A stretch of DNA of 11,992 nucleotides from Alphaproteobacteria bacterium (GCA_019243895.1 JAFATP010000241.1:1-11992), one strand, 5' to 3'; counted from the first letter of the stretch, positions 1 to 6,106 are shown. Made by a program: numbers and translations. The notes: generated from the sequence alone by a model not told the origin.

Positions 1-1767
1 CTCCGCGCCGTGAGCCTTCAGGCGCGCCAGCGCCGTCTCCAGCGTCCGTTCGGATGCGGGAAGGGCAAAAATCTCATCCAGCGCCTGGCGGATAATCTCG
101 CGCATCGCCTCGGTGTTTTCGTCGTCATGATGCACGCAATTCAGAAGCCACGCGCCGAGAAAGGAGCGATCGCGCTTGGAATCTTCCAGCTGCAGGGGGT
201 TAAGCCTTAAGCCTGTTTCCGTGCCATCCAGCACTTCATACCTGCCGCCCAGCGACTTAATCAGCAGGCGCGAGGCCTGTCCGCGGTCAAGCACGAACAG
301 GCGGCCATGATATTGGCGGGAATAAGCCAGAAGAAAGTTAAGAAACAACGCACCGCGCTCATCGGCAAAACTGTTGAAATCCAATAGCGCCGTGTGCCCG
401 ATATCGCCGATATGGAAATTAAAAAAATAAGGGGTGCCCCGCAGCGTCGGCAGTACCGTCAACGCATTGCCCCAGTGATTGTTCCGCGCCGAGCCGGTGG
501 GAAATTGGTTCAAACGCGCCAGCGCTCCCAGCCGCGAGGCGGGCAGCGGCGACCGGCGGCACAGGAACGGAAAATTTCCAGGCAGCTGCGACCAGAACAC
601 ATCCTCCAGGCGCATGTCTTCGCGCACCGTCACCAGGCCCTGCTGGGCGAACGCCTCCTGAACGATGCCCAGGGCTTCGTCCAGCCGGCGGAATTGATCC
701 ACGATCAGCATCACGCTGGTCTGTTGCTCGCCGAAATCCGTGGCCTGGCCGCGATCGCTTTTAAGCAGCGCTTCCAGACCGCAGCGGCGCATCATTTCCT
801 TGTCCGGGCTGGCCTGAAGCAACTCGCGGGCGGCGCTGGCTTTCTCAAGCGCCTGGCGGCTCGAGACGAAGTTGAAGGTTTGCGTTACCACCAGCGCTTC
901 GGGAATCTGCAGGCAACGGTCGATGGCTTCCGGCGGCAGCAGCGGACTGCCCTTCACGGTGAGGATGGACGCGAATCGGCGCAGCGATTTTCCCCTGCGG
1001 CTTTCCAGCGCGTCGAAGCCGAAGCTCAGCTCATGACGCGCCAGCTGCATGGCGCTGTCGGTATCGCTCACCGGCATTTCCGCATGTTCCAGATTGATAA
1101 GGAAATGCAGAAATTCCAGCGGTTCGGAATAATAAACCGGGGCATTTCCCTCTTCCCCGCCGCGCGCCACGATCTGCAGCCGCTTGGCGTTGCACCGCTC
1201 CGCCAGGAATGACAATACGCCATTCACCGCGGCTTCCAGCGTCACATGCGCCGCCCGCAAAAAGCTTTCGCGGCGGCGGCGGTTTCGGGCGACAAACAAA
1301 TTATCATAGAGCCTTTTCTTGTCGAAAAGCTCCACGGCATCCCCTTCCGTCAGCACCGAAAGGTAAATTTCATTGGTATAGCTGTATTCCCAGGGATGCG
1401 CCTGTCGCCATGCCGCATGCAGACGGGTGGCGAATGCATTGTTGAACGCGGGCGCGGGCGGCAACGGCTGGCGGCGGCGCAGGGTGTGAATCCAGAATGC
1501 AAGGCGCTTGGACGACGCGTGCGCGCTGATGGCATCGCGCAAGGCATCGCGGATGGTGGGACCGTTCTGCTGCTCGTAATCCAGGCCTTCCGCATTGGTA
1601 GTGATGCGAAGAATCTGCAATAATTCGCCGTTTTTAGTCAGCAGGGTCTGGGCGTCATAATGACAGGCATAGGGAATGAATTCGTCTTCACTGACGTCAT
1701 CGGCAATATCCCGGTTTTCGTTCATTGCCACTTCGGAGCCGGGGAGTCGGAAAAAACGATCAAGCAC
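1..1767 (-). CDS. virB4: VirB4-family type IV secretion ATPase, Walker A degenerate, partial at left edge
   Basis: Partial gene: 589 codons are visible and the C-terminal part lies beyond position 1. VirB4 proteins are inner-membrane-associated ATPases that power pilus assembly and substrate transfer in type IV secretion. The N-terminal VirB4/CagE/TrbE domain is clear: FIPYACHYDAQTLLTKNGE near the start, FASILTVKG in the middle, LVTVREDMRLEDVFWSQLPG, then NHWGNALTVLPTLRGTPYFF just before the nucleotide-binding core. After GDIGHT (around residues 454-459) a family member should show a GPxGxGK[ST] loop. Here residues 460-472 read ALLDFNSFADERG, with no lysine. The family pattern then resumes with FLNFLLAYSRQYHGRLFVLDRG. 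I chose the GTG at 1767 because AAGG lies about 9 bases upstream; ATG at 1725 is the alternative. It lies downstream of two pilin genes. Walker B and later motifs are out of view. Family assignment is very secure; catalytic competence is doubtful. Confidence 0.93.
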   Translation of the reverse strand, partial: MLDRFFRLPGSEVAMNENRDIADDVSEDEFIPYACHYDAQTLLTKNGELLQILRITTNAEGLDYEQQNGPTIRDALRDAISAHASSKRLAFWIHTLRRRQPLPPAPAFNNAFATRLHAAWRQAHPWEYSYTNEIYLSVLTEGDAVELFDKKRLYDNLFVARNRRRRESFLRAAHVTLEAAVNGVLSFLAERCNAKRLQIVARGGEEGNAPVYYSEPLEFLHFLINLEHAEMPVSDTDSAMQLARHELSFGFDALESRRGKSLRRFASILTVKGSPLLPPEAIDRCLQIPEALVVTQTFNFVSSRQALEKASAARELLQASPDKEMMRRCGLEALLKSDRGQATDFGEQQTSVMLIVDQFRRLDEALGIVQEAFAQQGLVTVREDMRLEDVFWSQLPGNFPFLCRRSPLPASRLGALARLNQFPTGSARNNHWGNALTVLPTLRGTPYFFNFHIGDIGHTALLDFNSFADERGALFLNFLLAYSRQYHGRLFVLDRGQASRLLIKSLGGRYEVLDGTETGLRLNPLQLEDSKRDRSFLGAWLLNCVHHDDENTEAMREIIRQALDEIFALPASERTLETALARLKAHGAE

Positions 1768-1868
1768 GGGGAAGCGCCTTTATCGTGAGGGGTCGGACAA
1801 ACGTCTAATGTGGTTTACAGCGGAAAAATTTCAAAAAGCTTAATCACACGCAGCCGCAAAGATAAGAA

Positions 1869-1902
1869 CGGTGCGGCCACGAGAATTCCCCTGGCCGCAC
1901 CG
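1869..1902 (-). terminator. Stable hairpin between virB2-like gene and virB4
   Basis: An 11-bp perfect stem (CGGTGCGGCCA at 1869-1879 with TGGCCGCACCG at 1892-1902) has a 12-base loop. It starts 12 bases after the stop codon of the second pilin gene, in the direction of transcription. The bases after the stem on the minus strand (TTCTTATCTTTG) are only moderately T-rich. It may therefore act as a partial terminator or as a 3' stabiliser of the pilin mRNA rather than a full stop. Either role would lower VirB4 relative to pilin. Confidence 0.5.
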
Positions 1903-1913
1903 CTTTCCGCCCC

Positions 1914-2273
1914 TTATGAAAAGGATGCGGTCGTGCTGCACGAGGACGACACGCCTGCGCCGCTGCCGATGGCGGTCAAGATACCGCCGGCACCGAACAC
2001 GATGGCAACGCCCAGACCCACGATCAGCGCCATACCCCAGGACACCTTGCCCAGAAGGGCGCCGATGCCGATGATGGTGATGGCGATGGTGGCAATACCC
2101 CTGCCGGTGTTGCCGGTAAACCAGCCCACCACGATGCAGAAGATATTACCGATCGGCGTGTCTGTGGCATATGCCATGTCAGGCAGAGCGATCACGAGCA
2201 CGCTCAGCATGACCACCAGGCATAGCCGCCACGCGAGAGCGGACTCCACTTTGCTGTTGGTTACGTTAGACAT
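1914..2273 (-). CDS. virB2: VirB2/TrbC-family type IV secretion pilin (copy A, nearer virB4)
   Basis: A 119-residue protein with the layout of VirB2 major pilins. It has a long hydrophobic signal sequence (about residues 15-36, likely cut after AYA) and then two membrane helices (about 41-73 and 79-102) split by the short polar turn LGKVSWG. The second helix, ALIVGLGVAIVFGAGGI, is typical of the family. VirB2 is processed in the inner membrane and polymerises into the pilus or channel. ATG at 2273 is preceded by GGAAG at a 5-base gap. Cysteines are at 18 (in the signal sequence), 46 (first helix) and 112 (tail); the last two have counterparts in the neighbouring paralogue. About 27 of 62 core residues match that paralogue by eye. 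It has its own candidate promoter upstream and a hairpin just downstream. Small size and low complexity make the exact subtype (VirB2 or TrbC) uncertain. Confidence 0.85.
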   Translation of the reverse strand: MSNVTNSKVESALAWRLCLVVMLSVLVIALPDMAYATDTPIGNIFCIVVGWFTGNTGRGIATIAITIIGIGALLGKVSWGMALIVGLGVAIVFGAGGILTAIGSGAGVSSSCSTTASFS

Positions 2274-2305
2274 AGTTACTTCCTTACGTTACAAGTTGTT
2301 AAACG

Positions 2306-2326
2306 CGCACTGAAATAAACAGTGCG
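2306..2326 (-). promoter_or_regulatory. Hairpin in the leader of the virB2-like gene (copy A)
   Basis: A 7-bp perfect stem (CGCACTG at 2306-2312 with CAGTGCG at 2320-2326) has a 7-base A/T loop. It sits about 33 bases upstream of the start codon and just ahead of the ribosome-binding site. It is not followed by a T run, so it is unlikely to be a terminator. It could modulate mRNA stability or translation. The role is inferred from position only. Confidence 0.35.
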
Positions 2327-2384
2327 GACAAGTGGAGGAGCGATTTACGGCCCTTAAAGACCCACACAACCATCCACGCTTTTC

Positions 2385-2422
2385 TTTATAGCACAAATTT
2401 ATGACAGTTTCTTGACAAGAAA
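2385..2422 (-). promoter_or_regulatory. Extended -10 promoter with a 15-bp palindrome at the -35 position, before virB2 copy A
   Basis: On the minus strand, TGCTATAAA gives an extended -10 element (TG at 2392-2393, TATAAA at 2385-2390). No good -35 box lies at 16-18 bp. That place is taken by the perfect palindrome TTTCTTGACAAGAAA (2408-2422, 7-bp arms around one base). Extended -10 promoters with a weak -35 often depend on a bound activator, so the palindrome is a plausible regulator site. The predicted start near 2378 would give a leader of about 105 bases containing the hairpin at 2306-2326. Confidence 0.4.
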
Positions 2423-2464
2423 TGGAAAAAGAGCCGAGAATGAGGAAATTCGGTTTATTTTTTC

Positions 2465-2830
2465 CTAACAGCCCAGCGTTACCGTACCGATAACCGCTAG
2501 AAAAGTCGCCACAATAGCCGGAGCCCCGAAAAATACTGCGATACCGATGCCCACGATAATGGCGGATTCCCAACGGATACGGCCAAGCATGGCCTGCACG
2601 CCCAGCGTGGCAATGGCGATGGACGCCAGGGCCCGGCCGAAATTGCCGTACATCATGCCGGCGATATAGCATAAAACTGCCCCGATGGTGCTGTTGACGG
2701 GCCCCTGGGCAAACGCCTCCATTGGCATCAGATTGAATATAACGCTTAACAGCAGCGGAAGAATTCGTATAACAGGGCGGTTCACGCCTGGAGCGGCAGC
2801 CTGCCAAAAAGGAGGAAAAGGAAAAAACAT
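2465..2830 (-). CDS. virB2: VirB2/TrbC-family type IV secretion pilin (copy B, first in the cluster)
   Basis: A 121-residue VirB2-like pilin from the ATG at 2830, which has GGAG at a 6-base gap. An upstream ATG at 2869 would give 134 residues, but it has no ribosome-binding site and lies almost at the predicted transcription start, so 2830 is preferred. A signal sequence (ILPLLLSVIFNLMPMEAFA, cut probably after AFA) is followed by two hydrophobic helices separated by LGRIRWE. The second helix reads SAIIVGIGIAVFFGAPAIV, very close to the VirB2 consensus. Cysteines occur in the first mature helix and as the very last residue, the same arrangement as copy A. The C-terminus is much shorter than in copy A. 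The divergence suggests different roles, such as major and minor pilin, rather than a recent duplication. The function follows from the family and from the neighbouring VirB4. Confidence 0.84.
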   Translation of the reverse strand: MFFPFPPFWQAAAPGVNRPVIRILPLLLSVIFNLMPMEAFAQGPVNSTIGAVLCYIAGMMYGNFGRALASIAIATLGVQAMLGRIRWESAIIVGIGIAVFFGAPAIVATFLAVIGTVTLGC

Positions 2831-2884
2831 CGGCATCTCCAGCGGTGTTTGCTGCCTGAAAGCAGTCATGAATACAATTACCCT

Positions 2885-2913
2885 ACCATAGTTATGTTAC
2901 ATTTTTTTGACAA
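2885..2913 (-). promoter_or_regulatory. Sigma70-type promoter of virB2 copy B
   Basis: On the minus strand TTGTCA (2908-2913) and TATGGT (2885-2890) are separated by exactly 17 bp in an A/T-rich stretch. Transcription would start near 2878. That leaves a leader of about 48 bases before the ATG at 2830 and supports that start over 2869. Confidence 0.5.
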
Positions 2914-2940
2914 AACATGCATTAGCATCTTTTTTCTCAG

Positions 2941-2969
2941 TTGCAACCCAAAGCATTAGTTCTTAGATA
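2941..2969 (+). promoter_or_regulatory. Candidate promoter of the RidA-family gene
   Basis: TTGCAA (2941-2946) and TAGATA (2964-2969) are spaced by 17 bp. Both boxes are imperfect. The predicted start near 2976 sits just before the ribosome-binding site AAGGAG (2982-2987), giving a short leader. Together with the promoter of virB2 copy B this makes the interval a divergent promoter region. Confidence 0.35.
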
Positions 2970-2997
2970 GAAGCCTTGCGGAAGGAGCGAATAGCTT

Positions 2998-3465
2998 ATG
3001 ACCAGTATTGTTGAACAAAAACTGAAGACTATGGGTATCGTCCTGCCGGAGCCCGCCGTGCCGGCCGCGGCGTATGTTCCCTATACCATTTCCGGGCGGC
3101 AGGTGATCATTTCCGGCCAGCTGCCGATGAAAGACGGCAAGCCTCAGGGCGTCGGCAAGGTCGGCGGAGAGGTGAGCGTAGAGCAGGCGCAGGAGATCGC
3201 GCGGCTGTGCGGACTCAATGTACTGGCGCATTTAAAGACTGCGTGCGGCGGTAATCTGGACCGCGTTCGCAAATGCCTGAGGCTGGGCGTATTCGTTCAC
3301 TCCACGCCGGAGTTCACCGAGCAGCCCAAAGTCGCCAACGGCGTTTCCGAGATGATGCTGCAGCTTTTCGGGGAGGCGGGCAAACATGCCCGCGCGGCGG
3401 TGGGGGTGGCGCAGCTGCCTTTCGGCGTGGCGGTGGAGGTGGAAGCCCTGTTCGAGATCGAGTAG
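2998..3465 (+). CDS. RidA/YjgF-family protein (longer subfamily)
   Basis: A 155-residue RidA (YjgF/YER057c/UK114) family protein. Classic RidA is a cytosolic trimer that hydrolyses reactive enamine/imine intermediates released by pyridoxal-phosphate enzymes such as threonine dehydratase. Family signatures are YTISGRQVIISGQLP (about 29-43) and the C-terminal block HARAAVGVAQLPFGVAVEVE (about 130-149). Its Arg132 matches the carboxylate-binding arginine of E. coli RidA (Arg105). The protein is about 25 residues longer than classic RidA, with an N-terminal extension (EQKLKTMGIVLPEP). This fits the related subfamily often annotated simply as 'RidA family', whose substrates are less clear. AAGGAG lies 10 bases before the ATG. 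It is transcribed alone, divergently from the pilin genes, and ends at a strong terminator. The family is secure; deaminase activity is likely but not proven. Confidence 0.92.
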   Translation: MTSIVEQKLKTMGIVLPEPAVPAAAYVPYTISGRQVIISGQLPMKDGKPQGVGKVGGEVSVEQAQEIARLCGLNVLAHLKTACGGNLDRVRKCLRLGVFVHSTPEFTEQPKVANGVSEMMLQLFGEAGKHARAAVGVAQLPFGVAVEVEALFEIE

Positions 3466-3493
3466 GCCTTGGTGAAGTCAATTTCCGGTGGAC

Positions 3494-3545
3494 TGGGTTC
3501 GCTTCGCGATCTTGAATAATGGAGCGGGCGATGGGAATCGAACCC
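3494..3545. repeat. Direct repeat copy 1: duplicated tRNA-Gly 3' end and trailer
   Basis: This unit matches 3612-3664. A 14-bp block (TGGGTTCGCTTCGC), a variable 5-6 base spacer and a 33-bp block starting at TGAATAATGGAGCGG are identical in both. On the minus strand 3520-3545 is the last 26 bases of the tRNA-Gly gene (T-arm, 3' acceptor strand, discriminator T, CCA); the rest is its trailer. The D arm and anticodon arm are not duplicated. It overlaps the end of the ridA transcript. Confidence 0.85.
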
Positions 3546-3546
3546 T

Positions 3547-3571
3547 GCCGCCGTAGGCGGCGCTTTTTTTT
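3547..3571 (+). terminator. Rho-independent terminator after the RidA-family gene
   Basis: A GC-only stem (GCCGCC with GGCGGC around the loop GTA) is followed by GC and a run of eight T on the plus strand. It lies about 80 bases after the ridA stop codon and immediately after repeat copy 1. It falls between the two tRNA-derived repeats. Confidence 0.75.
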
Positions 3572-3611
3572 AAGCGCGCCCGCCGCCCGCCAACCCGGGC
3601 GCGCATGGGCG

Positions 3612-3664
3612 TGGGTTCGCTTCGCAATTCCTGAATAATGGAGCGGGCGATGGGAATCGAACCC
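3612..3664. repeat. Direct repeat copy 2: 3' end and trailer of the intact tRNA-Gly
   Basis: This is the partner of 3494-3545, offset by about 119 bp, and lies within the 3' end and trailer of the complete tRNA gene. The unit begins with GGGTTCG and ends with CGAACCC, so it is also an imperfect palindrome. In this copy the arms grow to 11 perfect base pairs (3609-3619 with 3658-3668). Confidence 0.85.
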
Positions 3665-3712
3665 ACGCTCTCAGCTTGGGAAGCTGATGTTCTACCATTG
3701 AACTACGCCCGC
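3639..3712 (-). tRNA. tRNA-Gly, anticodon CCC
   Basis: On the minus strand the acceptor strands GCGGGCG (3706-3712) and CGCCCGC (3643-3649) pair over 7 bp, followed by discriminator T and an encoded CCA. The D arm region reads GTTCAATGGTAGAAC. The anticodon arm is TCAGC-TTCCCAA-GCTGA, which places CCC at positions 34-36 and reads the glycine codon GGG. The T arm is GTGGG-TTCGATT-CCCAT. All parts of a normal cloverleaf are present. It is a single gene, divergent from lptD. Confidence 0.95.
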
Positions 3713-3739
3713 TTGAAGCGCGCGGCCCGGCGCCGCCTT

Positions 3740-3778
3740 CCGCTTTACTAAGCCCAGCGCGGCGCCAAAGTAAAGCGG
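3740..3778. repeat. 10-bp inverted repeat between tRNA-Gly and lptD
   Basis: CCGCTTTACT (3740-3749) and AGTAAAGCGG (3769-3778) are perfect inverted repeats around 19 GC-rich bases. The element lies 28 bp before the mature tRNA 5' end and about 130 bp before lptD. On the minus strand the two arms carry TTTACT and TAGTAA about 18 bp apart, which could form a weak promoter for the tRNA. It could also be a regulator site shared by the divergent genes. No function can be assigned. Confidence 0.45.
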
Positions 3779-3907
3779 CTTATACTCTGCATATCCTCAA
3801 TTATTGGCAGTCATCATCGCCGTTGCACCGAGGCAGCCGTTTCAACAGTAGCCTTCTGCCGCGAACTGCACTATCAATCACACCCGGTAAAAAATACGGC
3901 GAAACGG

Positions 3908-6106
3908 ATGAGGAAGCATTATGCATCGACAGGCTTAAGCCTGACGGCGGCGCTTGCGACGGCGCTGACGCCGGTTGCCGCGTGGCCGGTAACCAGCCCG
4001 TATGGCCAGCCCAGCATCAGTTTCAGCAAGGAGCCGGTTTCCCCGCACCAGCCGGTGGTGCTGCAATCCGATCAGCTGGATTACGACAAAACCAACGAGG
4101 TGGCGATTGCTACCGGCCATGTGGAGGTCACGCAGGGCCAGACTGTGCTGTTGGCCGATACGCTGATGTATGACCGCGCGCATAATACGGTCTATGCCCA
4201 AGGCCATGTCACCGTGCTGGAGCCTTCCGGCAATGTGTATTTCGCCGAGGACGTGGAACTGAGCAATGATATGGCAACCGGCGTGGCTGAAGAGTTCAAG
4301 GCCCGGTTTTCCGACGGTTCGCTGTTCGCTGCGCGCGAAGCGGAGCGAAAAAGCCCCAGCGTGACCAAGCTGCTGAAGGCCGTCTATTCCCCCTGTTCCA
4401 TCCTGTGCGCGGACGGCACGCCTAAGACACCGCAATGGCAGATCGAAGGTGGGCGCGCTACGATCGACCGCGACGAGCAAAGAATCGTTTACCGCGATGC
4501 GTATATGGAAGCCTATGGCGTGCCGGTGTTTTACACGCCGTATTTTTCCCACCCCACGCCGGGCGCAGACAATACAAGCGGGCTGCTGACGCCCACACTG
4601 CGCCGCGACGGCAATCTGGGCAACGTGGTGGCTGTGCCCATTTATTGGGCCATTTCCCAGGATAAGGATCTCACGATTACGCCGCTGTATGCCAGCGCCG
4701 TGTCGCCGGTGTTGATCGGCGAATACCGTGAGCGCTTCGATAACGGCCGCATGTATTTTGACGGCAGTATCACGCGCACGCAGAAAGTAGACGAGTTCGG
4801 CAATACCCTGCCGACAGACGTCACGCGCGGTCATCTTTTCGCCCAGGGGGATTTTAATACAGGCGCCGATGTGACATATGGCTTTAATATCCGCCGCAGC
4901 ACCGACGATACCTATCTGCGCGTATATGGCTTTAATAACGATTCTCTGCTGACCAGCCGCATCTACAGCGAAGCGTTTAATTTCGGCGGCGATCCTAATC
5001 GTTCTTATGCGGTGGTGGAGGCTCTGGCGTTCCAGGGCATGCTGGCGCAGGATGACCCCAAGCGCAGCCCGCTGCTTCTGCCGGTGGGAGAGGTGCATTA
5101 CGCCAGCCTGCCAATGGCTTATAACTCCCGGTTCACGCTGACGGGCGGCATGATGTCGTTGACGCGCCAGCTGGGCGACGACAGCCGGCGGCTGGATTTG
5201 GCAGGAGACTGGACGGTGCCTTATGTGACGGACAGCGGCCATGTGTTTTCATTCTCCACCAAGCTTCGCGCCGACGGCTATAACGTCAACAGCCTGGCCT
5301 TGCCCAATGGGAGTACGTTTACCGGCACCGAGGCACAGGTGATGCCGGAGGCGCGGCTGGACTGGCGCTATCCGTTGATGAAGCAATTCACCCATTCCTC
5401 GCTGATCGTAGAGCCGGTGGCGGATATGATCCTCAGCACCAGCAACGGCAACAGCAGCAAGATTCCCAATGAGGACAGCCTCATTCCGGAATTCACCGAT
5501 GCCAACCTCTTCTCCGATGACCGCTTCGCCGGGTATGATCGCGTGGAAACGGGACCGCGTGCGGCTTACGGCGTGCGCAGCCAGTGGCAGTTGCCGCGCG
5601 ACGTTAACGTCAGTGCCCTGGCGGGTCAGGCATATCGGGCCAATAATGACACGCTGTTCCCGCTGTCCAATGACGTCAACAGCCATTTTTCGGATTACGT
5701 GGGCCGGCTGGGCTTTACTTACGGGCAATGGTTCGACGCGGCCTATCGTTTCCGGCTGGACAAGGATACGTTAAGCGTGCGCCGCACGGAACTGAACAGC
5801 ACATTCCACGTTTCGCCGGTCACGCTGTCGCTGAATTATCTGGATATCGCCAAAGATCCCATCCTGGACAATAATAAACAGCTTTTCGGCGGTGCGGCGT
5901 ATGAGCTTACCAAGGAATGGACTATCAATGCCAATTCGTATTACGACCTGCTGCGCCATGCGTTTGTGGAGGCGGGAGGGGGGCTGACCTATCACAACGA
6001 ATGCATGACGGTGGTAACGTCCGTGGGGCGTAATTTCACCAGCGACCGCGATTATCAGCAATCCACCACCTTTCAGGTGCAGGTATTCCTGAAGAACCTC
6101 AATTAG
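3908..6106 (+). CDS. lptD: LPS-assembly outer membrane protein LptD
   Basis: A 732-residue precursor of the outer-membrane barrel that, with the lipoprotein LptE, inserts LPS into the outer leaflet. A signal peptide (about 1-25, LSLTAALATALTPVAA) precedes a periplasmic LptA/OstA-like beta-jellyroll (about 50-150, with SDQLDYDKTNEVAIATGHVE). The large barrel domain follows to the C-terminus, which ends in the aromatic-rich strand FQVQVFLKN. The segments WQIEGGRATIDRDEQRIVYR and YGVPVFYTPYFSHP are strong LptD signatures. Cys163 and Cys167 form the CxxxC typical of alphaproteobacterial LptD; the only other cysteine is Cys699, so an inter-domain disulfide is possible. E. coli has four cysteines. 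The start is supported by the signal peptide; the ribosome-binding site is weak. surA follows after 21 bp, presumably in the same operon. The lptF/lptG genes often seen upstream in alphaproteobacteria are absent. Confidence 0.95.
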   Translation: MRKHYASTGLSLTAALATALTPVAAWPVTSPYGQPSISFSKEPVSPHQPVVLQSDQLDYDKTNEVAIATGHVEVTQGQTVLLADTLMYDRAHNTVYAQGHVTVLEPSGNVYFAEDVELSNDMATGVAEEFKARFSDGSLFAAREAERKSPSVTKLLKAVYSPCSILCADGTPKTPQWQIEGGRATIDRDEQRIVYRDAYMEAYGVPVFYTPYFSHPTPGADNTSGLLTPTLRRDGNLGNVVAVPIYWAISQDKDLTITPLYASAVSPVLIGEYRERFDNGRMYFDGSITRTQKVDEFGNTLPTDVTRGHLFAQGDFNTGADVTYGFNIRRSTDDTYLRVYGFNNDSLLTSRIYSEAFNFGGDPNRSYAVVEALAFQGMLAQDDPKRSPLLLPVGEVHYASLPMAYNSRFTLTGGMMSLTRQLGDDSRRLDLAGDWTVPYVTDSGHVFSFSTKLRADGYNVNSLALPNGSTFTGTEAQVMPEARLDWRYPLMKQFTHSSLIVEPVADMILSTSNGNSSKIPNEDSLIPEFTDANLFSDDRFAGYDRVETGPRAAYGVRSQWQLPRDVNVSALAGQAYRANNDTLFPLSNDVNSHFSDYVGRLGFTYGQWFDAAYRFRLDKDTLSVRRTELNSTFHVSPVTLSLNYLDIAKDPILDNNKQLFGGAAYELTKEWTINANSYYDLLRHAFVEAGGGLTYHNECMTVVTSVGRNFTSDRDYQQSTTFQVQVFLKNLN

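Noticed and set aside
394..1212. Long plus-strand open frame (272 codons) opposite virB4
   Set aside because: The minus strand here encodes an unmistakable VirB4 in an open frame that enters from the window edge. The plus-strand frame is an Arg/Gln/Ala-rich shadow with no domain logic.
1209..1623. Several plus- and minus-strand frames within 1209-1623
   Set aside because: All overlap the VirB4 N-terminal region in other frames and have no recognisable sequence.
2408..2422. Plus-strand TTGACA inside the palindrome as a promoter element
   Set aside because: There is no suitable -10 box downstream on the plus strand and no plus-strand gene follows before ridA, which has a nearer candidate.
2289..2807. 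172-codon minus-strand frame overlapping virB2 copy B
   Set aside because: It is a frame-shifted shadow. The overlapping frame has a signal peptide and two pilin helices and much better family agreement.
3478..3666. 62-codon minus-strand frame spanning the tRNA 3' end and repeat copy 1
   Set aside because: It is the spurious translation of tRNA T-arm and acceptor sequence (peptides of the RFPSPAP kind), not a gene.
3781..3786. TATACT as a -10 box for lptD
   Set aside because: It is a good hexamer, but no -35 box is found at 15-19 bp upstream, so it is not listed as a promoter.
3935..5242. 435-codon minus-strand frame opposite lptD
   Set aside because: It is an antisense shadow rich in His, Arg and Gln with no start signals. 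LptD on the other strand is certain.
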